64,000 bases of DNA. Source: Roseateles oligotrophus (GTDB lineage Bacteria > Pseudomonadota > Gammaproteobacteria > Burkholderiales > Burkholderiaceae_C). Below, piece after piece: positions 28,110 through 41,122 of this stretch; the stretch's first letter is position 1, and every line of letters begins with the position of its first letter. The notes under the pieces were generated by a model. That model had not been told where the DNA came from. It was given only the letters and a program-made list of their open reading frames with translations, and did no database searches. The DNA is taken from positions 372,001-436,000 of the forward strand of contig NZ_JAJIRN010000006.1 of the NCBI RefSeq assembly GCF_025717515.1, read 5' to 3'. The translations under genes and the position numbers were made by a program.

Positions 28110-28810
28110 AACGGTCTGCGACAAGCGACAAGGTAATTGACATCGGTATCCGAGCCCAAGCTGTAGCGCTGAGTCAAAGGGTTGTAACTCAGGCCTCGGC
28201 TGCTTTGCAGATCCAAGCCCGCATCACGACAGAATTGCGCCAACTCCGAAGGCCGCAAGAAACGCGCATATTCATGCGTGCCGGCCGGCAGCATCTTCAA
28301 CACATACTCTGCGCCCAGGATGGCAAACAAGAAGGACTTGACGTTTCTGTTCAGCGTCGACAAAAAGACCCAGCCGCCCGGCTTGACCAACTCGGCGCAA
28401 GCACGCACGACCGAGGACGGATCGGGCACATGCTCAAGCATTTCCATGCAAGTCACAACATCGAAACTGGCGGGCCGCTCGGCGGCCAAGGCCTCAACCG
28501 CGACTTCACGGTAGTCCACACCCTCGGTGCCGGTTTCCATCGCATGCAGTTGCGCGACCTTGAGCGCCTTGGTCGCCAGATCGATACCCAGCACTTGGGC
28601 GCCGCGACGGGCCATCGAGTCACTCAGGATGCCACCGCCGCAACCGACATCCAGCACTTGCTTGCCGGCCAATGGGCTAAAGCCACAAATCCAGTCCAGA
28701 CGCAAAGGATTTATTTGGTGGAGCGGCTTGAACTCGCTCTCGGTATCCCACCAGCGGTGGGCCAAATCGCCAAACTTGGCAAGCTCTTGAGGGTCGGCGT
28801 TGATCATCAT
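28106..28810 (-). CDS. ubiG: Ubiquinone biosynthesis O-methyltransferase
   Basis: SAM-dependent methyltransferase doing both O-methylations of ubiquinone synthesis. 234 residues: [41 protein letters not shown], the SAM motif [16 protein letters not shown], and [39 protein letters not shown], the membrane-binding segment typical of UbiG. The frame is open to 29062, but the conserved N-terminus starts at the double ATG at 28810/28807. Translationally coupled to gph downstream (ATGA). Confidence 0.96.
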   Translation of the reverse strand: MMINADPQELAKFGDLAHRWWDTESEFKPLHQINPLRLDWICGFSPLAGKQVLDVGCGGGILSDSMARRGAQVLGIDLATKALKVAQLHAMETGTEGVDYREVAVEALAAERPASFDVVTCMEMLEHVPDPSSVVRACAELVKPGGWVFLSTLNRNVKSFLFAILGAEYVLKMLPAGTHEYARFLRPSELAQFCRDAGLDLQSSRGLSYNPLTQRYSLGSDTDVNYLVACRRPL

Positions 28811-28913
28811 GGCGCAATCGTAGCGGGTTGACGTTGAGGGGAAGTAAACAGGCTCTTTTGGCGCTTTGCCATTGGGTATTGACTCTTCAGCCACAAAGCC
28901 GCTTAACCAAAAG

Positions 28914-28940
28914 AAAAAACCCCGCATCAGCGGGGTTTTT
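28914..28940. terminator. Intrinsic terminator after the OmpA-family gene
   Basis: Stem ACCCCGC / GCGGGGT with an ATCA tetraloop, flanked by A6 on one side and T5 on the other, so it works in both directions. It lies 40 bases past the stop of the minus-strand OmpA gene and separates it from ubiG. Confidence 0.9.
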
Positions 28941-28979
28941 GATTTCAGCAAAACAAGCGCCAAGGCGCTTGCTAGCTGA

Positions 28980-29639
28980 TTACTTGGTGTCGCGTGTACC
29001 GACCACTTCGATCTCAACACGGCGGTTCTTGGCACGGCCTTCGGCGGTCTTGTTGTCAGCAACAGGAGCCTTCTCGCCCTTGCCTTCGGTGTAGACGCGA
29101 TTCTTCTCGGCGCCCAAGCTCACCAAATACGCCTTGACGGCTTCCGAACGACGGACCGACAGTTTCTGGTTGTATTCATCGGTACCGACCGAGTCGGTGT
29201 GACCCACGGCGATGATGACTTCCAGATTCAGCGCCTTGGTCTTGCCGTACAGGTCGGCCAACACGGTCTTGCCTTCTGGCTTCAGCACAGACTTGTCGAA
29301 GTCAAAGAATGCGTCAGCGGCGAAGGTGACCTTCTCGCTGGTTGGCTTTGGAGGAACAACCACTGGCTTAGGAGCAACAGGAGCAACAACCGGAGGTGGG
29401 GTTGGAGCAACAGGTGCGGCCTTAACAGCAGGCTTCAAAGCACCGTCGCATTCCTGGAGTGCCGTCGCTGGCGTCCAGTTGCTGTCACGCCAGCACAACT
29501 CGTTGGTACCGTTCTTAACAGCGGTACCGTCTGCGGCGCGCCAGTTATCAACGGTCTGTTGTGCGGTCTGCGCGAAAGCGCCGGACGCGGCAACCGCTGC
29601 GATAGCGAAAAGCGACGCCACTCGATTCAATTTCTTCAT
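28980..29639 (-). CDS. OmpA-family outer-membrane/peptidoglycan-binding protein
   Basis: 219 residues. Signal peptide [23 protein letters not shown], then a short N-terminal domain with two cysteines ([20 protein letters not shown]). A Pro/Val/Ala-rich linker (about 75-100) leads to an OmpA-like domain with [52 protein letters not shown] and [12 protein letters not shown], the peptidoglycan-binding core. There is no beta-barrel, so it is the short betaproteobacterial type that anchors the outer membrane to the wall. An excellent GAGGAG ribosome-binding site and its own terminator suggest high expression. Confidence 0.93.
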   Translation of the reverse strand: MKKLNRVASLFAIAAVAASGAFAQTAQQTVDNWRAADGTAVKNGTNELCWRDSNWTPATALQECDGALKPAVKAAPVAPTPPPVVAPVAPKPVVVPPKPTSEKVTFAADAFFDFDKSVLKPEGKTVLADLYGKTKALNLEVIIAVGHTDSVGTDEYNQKLSVRRSEAVKAYLVSLGAEKNRVYTEGKGEKAPVADNKTAEGRAKNRRVEIEVVGTRDTK

Positions 29640-29905
29640 GATTCTCCTCTCAAGGAATGCCGCAGTTGCCCTGCGATTGCCTAGTACTGGAACAAAAAAC
29701 CTCGGAAACTCCCACAGTACGGGTTTCTCCTAGGGACTCATCGATTGTGCCATAGGGCACCGATAACTTCGTATTGTGGCGGGGCTTGGCGACAAGGTTC
29801 GCGGCAATGTTGCGCCGCTGCTACAGCCGCAGGCCTTTAGAATGCCGGTTCCTGTCCCCAACGATGCAGGCCGCCCCCGCTGGGTGCGAGCCGAGCACAT
29901 AGAGC

Positions 29906-32575
<2,670 letters not shown>

Positions 32576-32577
32576 GC

Positions 32578-33189
32578 TTGAACAAGTCCATGAAGATTTT
32601 GGCCACAGCGGCCCTCGCAGTTTGCGTCAATGCCGGCTTCGCACAGGCCGCCACGCCCGCTGCCCCGGCTACTGCTGCCGCTCCGTCGGCCGCCAAGAAG
32701 GAATTGATTGCCAAGCTGATTCAGCTGCAGCAACCCGGCGTCGAGAACATTGCCCGCATGCTGATTCAGCAGCCGGTCGGTCAGCTGATGCAAGGTGCCG
32801 GCCAGGCCTTGCAAACCCAAGTGCCCGCCGAGAAGCGCGAAGCCACCGCCAAGGCGATTGAAGCCGAAGTGCGCAAGTTCGTTGATGAGTCCGTGCCGAT
32901 GGTGAAAGACAAGGGCGCCAAGATGTCGGCCGGCGTCTGGGCACCGATGCTGGATGAGAAATTCAGCGAAGAAGAGCTGAAGCAGATCATCGTTTGGTTG
33001 GAGTCACCCGCCAGCAAGAAGTACCAGCAGATCGGCGCCGAAATGCAAAACGCGCTGGGTCAAAAACTGATGGCCGATGTCGGCCCTGGCCTGGACGGCA
33101 AGTTCAAGACCTTGCAGGCAAGTATTGCCAAGCAGTTGGGCATCACGCCCAAGCCTGCCGCTCCAGCCGCCTCAGCCGCCAAGAAGTAA
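32578..33189 (+). CDS. DUF2059 domain periplasmic protein
   Basis: 203 residues with a signal peptide (MKILATAALAVCVNAGFAQA) and the DUF2059 pattern (KKELIAKLIQLQQPGVENIARMLIQQPVGQLM and KFSEEELKQIIVWLESPASKKYQQIGAEM), ending in a Lys/Ala/Pro tail. Function unknown. I prefer the TTG at 32578 because AAGGAA lies 7 bases before it, while the ATG at 32590 is 19 bases away. It sits 2 bases behind gyrA and 30 bases before serC, so it is probably translated from the gyrA-serC transcript. Confidence 0.88.
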   Translation: MNKSMKILATAALAVCVNAGFAQAATPAAPATAAAPSAAKKELIAKLIQLQQPGVENIARMLIQQPVGQLMQGAGQALQTQVPAEKREATAKAIEAEVRKFVDESVPMVKDKGAKMSAGVWAPMLDEKFSEEELKQIIVWLESPASKKYQQIGAEMQNALGQKLMADVGPGLDGKFKTLQASIAKQLGITPKPAAPAASAAKK

Positions 33190-33219
33190 ACGCTCAAACC
33201 TCTCTATTGCCTCGATCCG

Positions 33220-34341
33220 ATGAGCCGTCGTCCGTTCAATTTTTCCGCCGGCCCTGCCGTCTTGCCTGAAGAAGTATTGCAGCAGGTCGCCGCCGAAATG
33301 TTGGACTGGCAAGGCTCGGGCATGAGCGTGATGGAGATGAGCCACCGCGGCGCGGAGTTCACTTCGATTGCAGCGGCGGCCGAAAGCGATCTGCGCGAGC
33401 TGCTGCAGGTACCGGCCAACTTCCGCATCCTGTTCATGCAGGGCGGGGGCTTAGCCGAAAACGCCATCGTGCCGATGAACTTGGCGCGCGGCGGCAAGGT
33501 CGACGTGGTTGTCAGCGGCTCCTGGTCGAAGAAAAGCGCCGACGAGGCGAAGCGTTATGCCGATGTCAGCGTAGTGGCCAGTGGCAGTGAAAGCAAGTTC
33601 ACCGCCCTGCCCGCCCCAAGCGCCTGGCAATTGCGGGGCGATGCGGCCTATGTCCATATCTGCTCCAACGAGACGATCGACGGGGTCGAGTTTCACGAAC
33701 TGCCCGACCTGAAGGCGCTGGGCAGCGACGCACCGCTGGTGATCGACTGCTCTTCGCATCAGCTCTCGCGCAGCATAGATTGGTCACGCGTCGGCCTGGC
33801 CTTTGGCGGCGCGCAGAAAAACATCGGCCCGGCCGGCCTGACCCTGGTGTTTGTGCGCGAAGACCTGCTCGGTCATGCGATGGCGATTTGCCCGTCCGCC
33901 TTTGACTTCAAGGTCGTGGCCGAGGCCAAGTCCATGTACAACACGCCGCCGACCTTTGGCATCTATGTGGCCGGTCTGGTGTTCCAGTGGCTGAAGCGAT
34001 TCAGCTACGCCGGCAAGACCGGCGTGGCGGCGATCGAGCAACGCAATATCGACAAGGCCCAACTGCTGTACGCGGCGCTGGACGCCTCGACCATGTTTGA
34101 AAACCGTGTGGCGGCGGACTGTCGCTCACGCATGAATGTGCCCTTCTACCTGAGCGGCAAGTTCAATACCGAAACACTCACTCAAGCCTTCCTGACCGGA
34201 GCGAAAGAGAGACAGCTGCTGCAACTCAAGGGCCACAAGTCCGTGGGCGGCATGCGTGCATCGATCTATAACGCCATGCCACTCGAAGGCGTGCAAGCGC
34301 TGGTGGCGTATCTGAAGGACTTTGAGGCTCAATATGGCTGA
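33220..34341 (+). CDS. serC: Phosphoserine aminotransferase
   Basis: PLP enzyme of serine and pyridoxine synthesis, converting 3-phosphohydroxypyruvate to phosphoserine. 373 residues. Begins [22 protein letters not shown], has [11 protein letters not shown], the PLP-lysine region [19 protein letters not shown], and ends with [32 protein letters not shown]. The stop overlaps the pheA start by 8 bases, so the two are translationally coupled, as in other Burkholderiales and pseudomonads (serC-pheA-tyrA-aroA-cmk-rpsA). Confidence 0.97.
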   Translation: MSRRPFNFSAGPAVLPEEVLQQVAAEMLDWQGSGMSVMEMSHRGAEFTSIAAAAESDLRELLQVPANFRILFMQGGGLAENAIVPMNLARGGKVDVVVSGSWSKKSADEAKRYADVSVVASGSESKFTALPAPSAWQLRGDAAYVHICSNETIDGVEFHELPDLKALGSDAPLVIDCSSHQLSRSIDWSRVGLAFGGAQKNIGPAGLTLVFVREDLLGHAMAICPSAFDFKVVAEAKSMYNTPPTFGIYVAGLVFQWLKRFSYAGKTGVAAIEQRNIDKAQLLYAALDASTMFENRVAADCRSRMNVPFYLSGKFNTETLTQAFLTGAKERQLLQLKGHKSVGGMRASIYNAMPLEGVQALVAYLKDFEAQYG

Positions 34342-35473
34342 AGTACCGGCTGACAAATCAGCTGAAACACCGGGCGCGGCCCAAACAACCGCCGCGCCGG
34401 AACTGCTGGCGCTGCGCCAGCAAATCGATTCACTCGACACCCAGTTGCTGACGCTGCTGAACCAACGCGCCCAAGTGGCCGAGCAAGTCGGCGAGATCAA
34501 GCGCCGCGAAGGTTCGCCTTTTTTCCGCCCCGACCGGGTGGCGCAGGTGATCGAGAAGATCAAGAGCGCCAACACCGGGCCCTTGAAGGCCGAGCATGTG
34601 AGCGCGATCTGGCGCGAAATCATGTCGGCCTGCCTGGCGCTGGAAAGCCCACAGCGCGTCGCCGTGCTCGGCCCCTTGGGTACCTTTTGCGAGCAGGCGG
34701 CGATCGAGTACTTCGGCGGCGCCGCCGACCTGATTTATTGCAATAGCTTTGACGAGGTCTTCCACGCCACCGCCAGCGGCAGCGCGCAATACGGCGTGGT
34801 TGGCGTCGAGAACATGACCGAGGGCGTGGTGACGCGCTCGCTGGACTTGTTCTTGCACACCCCCACGCATGTAGTCGGCGAGGTCAGCCTCTTGATTCGC
34901 CACAATCTGCTGCGGCTGGACAATTCGCAAGTCGGTATCGAGGTCGTACTGGCCCATCCACAGGCCTTGGCGCAATGCCAGAACTGGCTCAGCAAACATC
35001 TGCCGAATGCCGAGCGGCGCGCGGTCTCCAGCAATGCCGAGGGCGCACGCCTCGCGGCCACCAACCCGGCCTGGGCGGCCATCGCCGGCGAGCGCGCCTC
35101 GACCATCTTTGGCCTGCATATCGTCGCCCACGCGGTTCAGGACGAAGCCTATAACCGCACCCGTTTTGCCATCATCTGCCTGCCGCAGACCATGGCCACG
35201 CCGCCCGCTTCGGCGCATGACTGCACCAGTCTGATCGTCTCGGTACCGAACCGGCCCGGCGCCATGCATGACCTGCTAGTCCCGCTGAAGACCCACGGTG
35301 TGTCGATGACGCGACTGGAGTCGCGCCCGGCCCGCACCGGCCAATGGGACTATTATTTCTACATCGATCTGGATGGTCATCCCTCGCAGCCCAATGTGGC
35401 AGCGGCCTTGGCCGAGTTGCGTGAACTGAGCGCCTTTTTCAAGGTGATCGGCTCCTACCCCTTGAAGGCGTAA
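34334..35473 (+). CDS. pheA: Bifunctional chorismate mutase / prephenate dehydratase
   Basis: P-protein for phenylalanine synthesis, 379 residues. A chorismate mutase helix bundle at about 20-110 ([34 protein letters not shown]) is followed by a dehydratase domain at 110-285 ([56 protein letters not shown]). A C-terminal ACT domain for phenylalanine feedback has [34 protein letters not shown]. The ATG at 34334 overlaps the serC stop and has GAGG before it; the frame upstream from 34322 is an unlikely start. A 12-base extension of Ala/Pro-rich residues precedes the mutase fold. Confidence 0.96.
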   Translation: MAEVPADKSAETPGAAQTTAAPELLALRQQIDSLDTQLLTLLNQRAQVAEQVGEIKRREGSPFFRPDRVAQVIEKIKSANTGPLKAEHVSAIWREIMSACLALESPQRVAVLGPLGTFCEQAAIEYFGGAADLIYCNSFDEVFHATASGSAQYGVVGVENMTEGVVTRSLDLFLHTPTHVVGEVSLLIRHNLLRLDNSQVGIEVVLAHPQALAQCQNWLSKHLPNAERRAVSSNAEGARLAATNPAWAAIAGERASTIFGLHIVAHAVQDEAYNRTRFAIICLPQTMATPPASAHDCTSLIVSVPNRPGAMHDLLVPLKTHGVSMTRLESRPARTGQWDYYFYIDLDGHPSQPNVAAALAELRELSAFFKVIGSYPLKA

Positions 35474-35478
35474 GGCAA

Positions 35479-36366
35479 GTGGCAGTGATGTTCAATCAGC
35501 TCGGAGTCATCGGCTGTGGCCTGATGGGCGGCTCCTTCGCCCTGGCGCTCAAAAAGGCTGGCCTGGTCAAGCGCGTGGTCGGCTACAGCAAATCACCGTC
35601 AACCACCGAGATGGCCAAACGCCTGGGCGTCATCGATGTGGCGGCCGAATCGGCGCTGCTGGCGGTATCCGGCTCGGATATCGTCTTGCTGGCCGTGCCG
35701 GTGTCGGCCACCGAGTCGACGCTGAAGGCGATTCGCCACATGGTCAATCCGAACGTGCTGGTGATGGATGTCGGCTCGACCAAGGGCGATGTAGTCAGCG
35801 CCGCCAAACGCGCCTTGGGCAAGCATATTGACGCCTTTGTGCCGGCGCACCCGATCACCGGCAAGGAGTCCGGCGGCGTCCAAAATGCCGATGCGACGCT
35901 GTACGCCGATTGCCAAGTCATTTTGACGCCCTTGCCACAGACCAACGCAAGCCTGGTGCAGCGAGCCACCGATGTCTGGTCGGCGCTGGGCGCAAGAGTT
36001 CTCAAAATGACGCCTGAGAATCACGACGCCGCCTTCGCAGCCGTCAGCCATCTGCCGCATTTGCTCGCCTTCGCCTACTTCCAGTCGGTAGCCGCACAGC
36101 CGGCGGGGCGCGACTACCTGAGCCTGGCCGGCCCAGGGTTTCGTGATTTCACCCGCATCGCCGCCAGCGAGCCGTCTGTCTGGCGAGACATTCTGATGGC
36201 CAACAAGGCCGAGGTCTTGATCCAATCGCAGCGCTTTCGCCAAGCACTGGATGCCATTGAAGCGCTGCTCAAGGACGACGATGCGTCCGGGCTCGAAGCC
36301 CGCATCCGCTTGATCTCGGAAGCGCGCGCGCAGTGGCAACTGCCAGCACCGCGTCAGCCCAAGTAA
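35479..36366 (+). CDS. tyrA: Prephenate dehydrogenase
   Basis: NAD(P)-dependent oxidative decarboxylation of prephenate (or arogenate) for tyrosine synthesis. 295 residues with a Rossmann motif [16 protein letters not shown] at the start, [13 protein letters not shown], the catalytic His in [14 protein letters not shown], and [18 protein letters not shown]. There is no fused chorismate mutase or ACT domain. The GTG at 35479 is used here; the ATG at 35488 is an equally good start. It follows pheA by 5 bases and precedes the aroA/cmk fusion by 47, in one aromatic-amino-acid block. Confidence 0.95.
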   Translation: MAVMFNQLGVIGCGLMGGSFALALKKAGLVKRVVGYSKSPSTTEMAKRLGVIDVAAESALLAVSGSDIVLLAVPVSATESTLKAIRHMVNPNVLVMDVGSTKGDVVSAAKRALGKHIDAFVPAHPITGKESGGVQNADATLYADCQVILTPLPQTNASLVQRATDVWSALGARVLKMTPENHDAAFAAVSHLPHLLAFAYFQSVAAQPAGRDYLSLAGPGFRDFTRIAASEPSVWRDILMANKAEVLIQSQRFRQALDAIEALLKDDDASGLEARIRLISEARAQWQLPAPRQPK

Positions 36367-36413
36367 GGCGCGCTCGGCGACCCGCCAGCCGCAGCAATTT
36401 ATTCTCGATAGCC

Positions 36414-38441
36414 ATGTTCAAAATTCCCTTTCTCGATCTGCCGCCGCTGCGCAGTGCCAGCGGCACCGTTCGCTTGCCCGGCTCCAAAAGCATCTCCAAC
36501 CGCGTGCTGCTCCTGGCAGGCCTGTCCGAGGGCGTGACCGAGGTGCACGACCTGCTCGATTCCGACGACACCGCCGTCATGCTGGACTCGCTCAAGGCTT
36601 TGGGTTGCCGGCTCGAAACCTCCGACCATGGCGTGCTGCAAGTCACCGGCATCGGCGGGCGGCTGAAGGTCGATGCAGCGCAACTCTTCCTCGGCAATGC
36701 CGGCACGGCGATGCGCCCGCTGACCGCCGCGCTGGCCTTGCTGGCCGCGACGCAAGGCGGTGATTTCGAACTCAGCGGCGTCGCCCGCATGCATGAACGG
36801 CCGATCGGCGATCTGGTCGACGCCTTGCGCCTGCTCGGCTGCCGGATTGAATGCCTGGGCCAAGAAGGCTATCCACCGCTGAAGCTCACCGGCCCGTCCC
36901 AGCTGGACCTGGCCCGGCCGGTCAAGGTGCGCGGCGATGTGTCCAGCCAGTTCCTGACCGCCCTGCTCTTGGCCTTGCCCTTGGTCGCCACCGAACAGGA
37001 CGTGGTGATTGAGGTAGTCGGCGAGCTGATCTCCAAGCCCTATATCCACATCACGTTGGAGTTACTCAAGCGCTTCGGCATCCAGGTGCAGCGTGAAGAT
37101 TGGCAGCGCTTCACCATCCCCGCCGGCAGCCGCTACCGCTCGCCCGGCGCGGTGCATGTCGAGGGCGATGCCTCCTCGGCCTCGTATTTCGTGGCCCTGG
37201 GTGCGCTGGCCGCCACCGAGGCGCCGCTGCGCATTGAAGGCGTCGGCAGCGCCTCGCTGCAAGGCGATGTGCGTTTCATCGAGGCGGCGCAGGCGATGGG
37301 CGCGCGGGTCGAGGCCGGGCCTAACTGGCTGGAGGTACGGCGTGGTGCCTGGCCCTTGCACGGCATCAGCCTGGACTGCAACCACATCCCCGACGCGGCG
37401 ATGACCTTGGCCGTGATGGCGCTGTATGCCGATGGCCCGACCACGCTGACCAACATCGCCAGCTGGCGGGTCAAAGAAACCGACCGCATTGCGGCGATGG
37501 CCGCCGAGCTACGCAAGCTCGGCGCCACGGTCGAAGAAGGCGAGGACTGGCTGCGCGTGCACCCGCTGCTGAGCTGGAAAGCGGCCAGCATCCACACCTA
37601 CGACGACCACCGCATCGCAATGTGCTTCTCGCTGGCGGCCTTCAACGGCCTGGTGGCGGGCAAAACCAGCCCGGCCGTGCCGGTGCGGATTCTTGAGCCG
37701 CATTGCGTGGCAAAGACCTTCCCCGACTATTTCGAGACGCTGTTCGAAGTCAGCAAGGCGCGCAGCAAAGACATTCCGGTCATTTGCATCGATGGCCCGA
37801 CTGCGTCCGGCAAGGGCACGCTGGCCGATGAGGTGGCGCATGCTTTGGGCTACGTAGTGCTGGACTCCGGCATGCTCTACCGTGCCAGCGGCCTGGCCGC
37901 ACAGCGCGCCGGCGTCGATCTGGATGACGGCCAAGCGGTCGCCGCCGTGGCCGCCCGGCTCGATCTGCATTTCCGCAAAGGCCGGGTGACGCTCGGTGAG
38001 CTCGACATCACCGAGGCCTTGCGCCTGGAAACCACCGGCCTGCTGGCCTCCAAGGTTGCCACCCACCCGGAGGTGCGCCACGCGCTGAACCAGTTGCAGC
38101 TCGACTATCGCCGCCTGCCCGGCTTGGTCGCCGATGGCCGCGATATGGGCACGGCCGTGTTCCCCGACGCCGCGCTGAAGGTTTTTCTGTCGGCAACCGC
38201 CGCAACAAGGGCCGAGCGGCGCTATAAGCAATTGATTTCCAAGGGGATTTCGGCTAGTATCGCGGGCTTGCGTCAAGATTTGGAGGCGCGTGACTTGCAG
38301 GACAAAACCCGCAAGGCCTCGCCCCTGGCCCCTGCCGCAGATGCGCTGGAGCTCGACAACTCGGCCCTGTCCATTGAGGAATCAAAGGATTTGGTGCTGG
38401 CTTGGTGGGCCAAGGCGGGGCCTTTTTCGGATCAGCGTTGA
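36414..38441 (+). CDS. aroA: Bifunctional EPSP synthase / cytidylate kinase (AroA-Cmk fusion)
   Basis: A single 675-residue reading frame joins two enzymes that are separate in E. coli. Residues 1 to about 440 are 3-phosphoshikimate 1-carboxyvinyltransferase: [37 protein letters not shown] and [19 protein letters not shown]. From about residue 455 it is cytidylate kinase, with the P-loop [17 protein letters not shown] at about 459, the [13 protein letters not shown] segment and [14 protein letters not shown]. No stop or start sits between them. The fusion is known in Comamonadaceae-type Burkholderiales and is a taxonomic hint. The ATG at 36414 gives the canonical N-terminus ([12 protein letters not shown]). 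rpsA follows 168 bases later. Confidence 0.96.
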   Translation: MFKIPFLDLPPLRSASGTVRLPGSKSISNRVLLLAGLSEGVTEVHDLLDSDDTAVMLDSLKALGCRLETSDHGVLQVTGIGGRLKVDAAQLFLGNAGTAMRPLTAALALLAATQGGDFELSGVARMHERPIGDLVDALRLLGCRIECLGQEGYPPLKLTGPSQLDLARPVKVRGDVSSQFLTALLLALPLVATEQDVVIEVVGELISKPYIHITLELLKRFGIQVQREDWQRFTIPAGSRYRSPGAVHVEGDASSASYFVALGALAATEAPLRIEGVGSASLQGDVRFIEAAQAMGARVEAGPNWLEVRRGAWPLHGISLDCNHIPDAAMTLAVMALYADGPTTLTNIASWRVKETDRIAAMAAELRKLGATVEEGEDWLRVHPLLSWKAASIHTYDDHRIAMCFSLAAFNGLVAGKTSPAVPVRILEPHCVAKTFPDYFETLFEVSKARSKDIPVICIDGPTASGKGTLADEVAHALGYVVLDSGMLYRASGLAAQRAGVDLDDGQAVAAVAARLDLHFRKGRVTLGELDITEALRLETTGLLASKVATHPEVRHALNQLQLDYRRLPGLVADGRDMGTAVFPDAALKVFLSATAATRAERRYKQLISKGISASIAGLRQDLEARDLQDKTRKASPLAPAADALELDNSALSIEESKDLVLAWWAKAGPFSDQR

Positions 38442-38609
38442 TCCGGGCGAGGCTCAATAAAACCCGTCGACTACTGCTGTCGGGCCCAGTGCAAAGCTTG
38501 GGCTCGCCGAAGTCGGCGATATCAACAACCTAACCCGTCCGGCGGTCAAACGTCAGACACCCACCGTCGGTTCGCCAAACGCCTTGACCGCGCCGACACA
38601 GGAAACACC

Positions 38610-40331
38610 ATGACAAAAATCAAGAATCTCGCCGAAGTTACTTCGTTCGAAGCTGGCTCCTTTGGTGCCATGTTCGAAGAGTCGCTGCAGCGTTCCGACC
38701 TGCGCGCCGGTGAAGTTATCTCCGCCGAAGTGGTCCGTATCGAGCACAGCTTTGTGGTCGTCAATGCCGGCCTGAAGTCCGAAGCCTACGTGCCAATCGA
38801 AGAATTCAAGAACGACCAGGGCGAGCTGGAAGTTCAAATCGGTGACTTCGTTTCCGTCGCCATCGACGCGATCGAAAACGGCTACGGCGACACCATCCTG
38901 TCACGCGACAAGGCCAAGCGTTTGGCTTCGTGGCTGTCGTTGGAAGTGGCGCTGGAATCGGGCGACTTCGTCACCGGTACCGTGTCGGGCAAGGTCAAGG
39001 GCGGCCTGACCGTTCTGGTCAACGGCATCCGCGCCTTCCTGCCGGGCTCCCTGCTGGACACACGTCCGGTCAAGGACATGAGCCCGTACGAAGGCAAGAC
39101 CATGGAGTTCAAGGTCATCAAGCTGGACCGCAAGCGCAACAACGTCGTGCTGTCACGCCGCGCTGTGGTCGAGGCTTCGATGGGCGAAGAGCGCGCCAAG
39201 CTGCTGGAAACGCTGGCCGAAGGCGCCATCGTTCAGGGCGTGGTCAAGAACATCACCGAATACGGTGCGTTCGTGGACCTGGGCGGCATCGACGGCCTGC
39301 TGCACATCACCGACATGGCATGGCGTCGTGTGCGTCACCCATCGGAAGTGGTCACGGTTGGTCAGGAACTGACCGCCAAGATCCTGAAGTTCGACGCCGA
39401 GAAGAACCGCGTTTCGCTGGGTCTGAAGCAGTTGGGCGACGATCCATGGTTCGGTGTCGCACGTCGCTACCCAACCAGCACCCGCCTGTTCGGCAAGATC
39501 ACCAACATCGCTGACTACGGCGCATTCGTTGAAATCGAGCCGGGCATCGAAGGTCTGGTGCACGTGTCCGAAATGGACTGGACGAACAAGAACATTGCAC
39601 CTTCGAAGCTGGTCACCCTGGGTGATGAAGTCGAAGTCATGGTCCTGGAAATCGACGAAGACAAGCGTCGCATCTCCTTGGGCATGAAGCAGTGCAAGGC
39701 CAATCCTTGGGAAGATTTCGCTGAAACCGTCAAGCGCGGCGACCGCGTCAAGGGCCCCGTCAAGTCGATCACCGACTTCGGCGTGTTCGTTGGCCTGGCT
39801 CAAGGCATCGACGGTCTGGTGCACCTGTCCGACCTGTCCTGGAACGAGACTGGCGAAGCAGCTGTCCGCAACTTCAAGAAGGGCCAAGAAGTTGAAGCCC
39901 TGGTCTTGGCCGTTGACGTCGAGCGCGAGCGCATCTCCCTGGGCATCAAGCAGCTGGACAGCGACCCGTTCACGACTTACACCACGGTCAATGACCGCGG
40001 CATGATCGTGACCGGCAAGGTCAAGACGGTTGACGCGCGTGGCGCCGAGATCGACCTGGCCGACGAAGTCACCGGCTATCTGCGTGCTTCGGAAATCTCC
40101 CGCGACCGCGTGGAAGATGCCCGCACCATGCTGAAGGAAGGCGACGAAGTCTCGACGCTGATCGTCAGCATCGACCGCAAGACACGCAACATCCAGTTGT
40201 CCATCAAGGCCAAGGACAACGCCGACAACCAAGAGGCTATGCAGCGTCTGTCGGCAACCAGCGAGCGTGAAAACGCCGGCACCACCAGCCTGGGCGCTTT
40301 GCTGCGCGCCAAGCTGGACAACCAAGGCTAA
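38610..40331 (+). CDS. rpsA: 30S ribosomal protein S1
   Basis: mRNA-binding ribosomal protein of 573 residues made of six S1 repeats. The first two bind the ribosome, and the later ones (for example [89 protein letters not shown]) bind RNA. The coding sequence uses more of the highly-expressed-gene codons than its neighbours. The 168 bases upstream are non-coding and probably hold its promoter and the autoregulatory leader known for rpsA. A strong terminator follows at 40392-40426. Confidence 0.98.
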   Translation: MTKIKNLAEVTSFEAGSFGAMFEESLQRSDLRAGEVISAEVVRIEHSFVVVNAGLKSEAYVPIEEFKNDQGELEVQIGDFVSVAIDAIENGYGDTILSRDKAKRLASWLSLEVALESGDFVTGTVSGKVKGGLTVLVNGIRAFLPGSLLDTRPVKDMSPYEGKTMEFKVIKLDRKRNNVVLSRRAVVEASMGEERAKLLETLAEGAIVQGVVKNITEYGAFVDLGGIDGLLHITDMAWRRVRHPSEVVTVGQELTAKILKFDAEKNRVSLGLKQLGDDPWFGVARRYPTSTRLFGKITNIADYGAFVEIEPGIEGLVHVSEMDWTNKNIAPSKLVTLGDEVEVMVLEIDEDKRRISLGMKQCKANPWEDFAETVKRGDRVKGPVKSITDFGVFVGLAQGIDGLVHLSDLSWNETGEAAVRNFKKGQEVEALVLAVDVERERISLGIKQLDSDPFTTYTTVNDRGMIVTGKVKTVDARGAEIDLADEVTGYLRASEISRDRVEDARTMLKEGDEVSTLIVSIDRKTRNIQLSIKAKDNADNQEAMQRLSATSERENAGTTSLGALLRAKLDNQG

Positions 40332-40391
40332 ATCGGCTGTCATTGGCAAGGCCTCACAGAGGTCTTGCCGATCCATAGCTTGATTGCCACG

Positions 40392-40426
40392 AAGGCCCGC
40401 CTCCTCAAGGAGGGCGGGCCTTTTTT
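40392..40426 (+). terminator. Intrinsic terminator after rpsA
   Basis: GC-rich stem AAGGCCCGCCTCC / GGAGGGCGGGCCTT with a TCAA loop and one bulged G, followed by T6. It ends the rpsA transcript 60 bases past the stop and leaves ihfB with only 33 bases for its own promoter, so some read-through is likely. Confidence 0.92.
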
Positions 40427-40459
40427 ATGAATACGTACAAACTTTGAGGCCACCAAGCC

Positions 40460-40759
40460 ATGACCCGATCCGACCTCGTTGTATTGCTGGCCGAGCGCTT
40501 CGGTCAACTGGCGCAGCGTGACACCGAATTCGCCGTCAAGACGATTCTGGACGCCATGTCCGATTCGCTCGCGCGCGGCCACCGGATCGAGATTCGCGGC
40601 TTCGGCAGCTTCTCCGTCAACCGCCGCCCACCCCGCATGGGCCGCAACCCACGCAGCGGCGAGCAGGTCTTGATTCCGGAGAAGTTGGTGCCTCACTTCA
40701 AGCCCGGCAAAGCGCTGCGCGAGGGCGTTGATGCCGACAGCACAGCGGCAAAGAATTGA
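40460..40759 (+). CDS. ihfB: Integration host factor subunit beta
   Basis: DNA-bending nucleoid protein, partner of IhfA. 99 residues: [88 protein letters not shown] is the complete HU/IHF fold, with the intercalating proline in GRNPRSG. The C-terminal dozen residues are a variable tail. The place after rpsA is the same as in E. coli. Confidence 0.97.
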   Translation: MTRSDLVVLLAERFGQLAQRDTEFAVKTILDAMSDSLARGHRIEIRGFGSFSVNRRPPRMGRNPRSGEQVLIPEKLVPHFKPGKALREGVDADSTAAKN

Positions 40760-40828
40760 TCGCTACGCAACAGATTGCGCGCTAAGTAGCGTCGAGGGCC
40801 ACGGCAGCGGCACTAGAATCCCCGCTCA

Positions 40829-41122
40829 ATGCGTATCCTTGTTTGGGTCTTCAGGGCCTTCCTCTTTTTTGCACTCTTCGCCTTCGCGCTGAACAACAGC
40901 CACGAGGTCGTCGTACGCTGGTTCTTCGGTCACGAATGGCGTTCGCCGCTGGTGATCGTGGTCTTGCTGGCCTTCGGAATGGGTTGCGCCCTGGGTGTGC
41001 TGGCGATGGTGCCTGCTTGGTGGCATCACCGCCGCATCGCGAGCCGCAACCCTGCTGCCGTCACTCCGGCAAATGGCAGCGACGAGCCCCAGTCGCCCGG
41101 CGTGATCCACGATGGAATTTGA
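40829..41122 (+). CDS. lapA: LapA-domain (DUF1049) inner-membrane protein
   Basis: 97 residues with two membrane helices (ILVWVFRAFLFFALFAFALNN and PLVIVVLLAFGMGCALGVLAMV) and the motif NNSHEVVVRWFFGHEWRSPLVIVVLLAFGMG of LapA/YciS. It works with LapB in controlling LPS synthesis through FtsH-mediated turnover of LpxC in E. coli. It overlaps lapB by 11 bases, as in E. coli, which supports the assignment. Confidence 0.9.
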   Translation: MRILVWVFRAFLFFALFAFALNNSHEVVVRWFFGHEWRSPLVIVVLLAFGMGCALGVLAMVPAWWHHRRIASRNPAAVTPANGSDEPQSPGVIHDGI

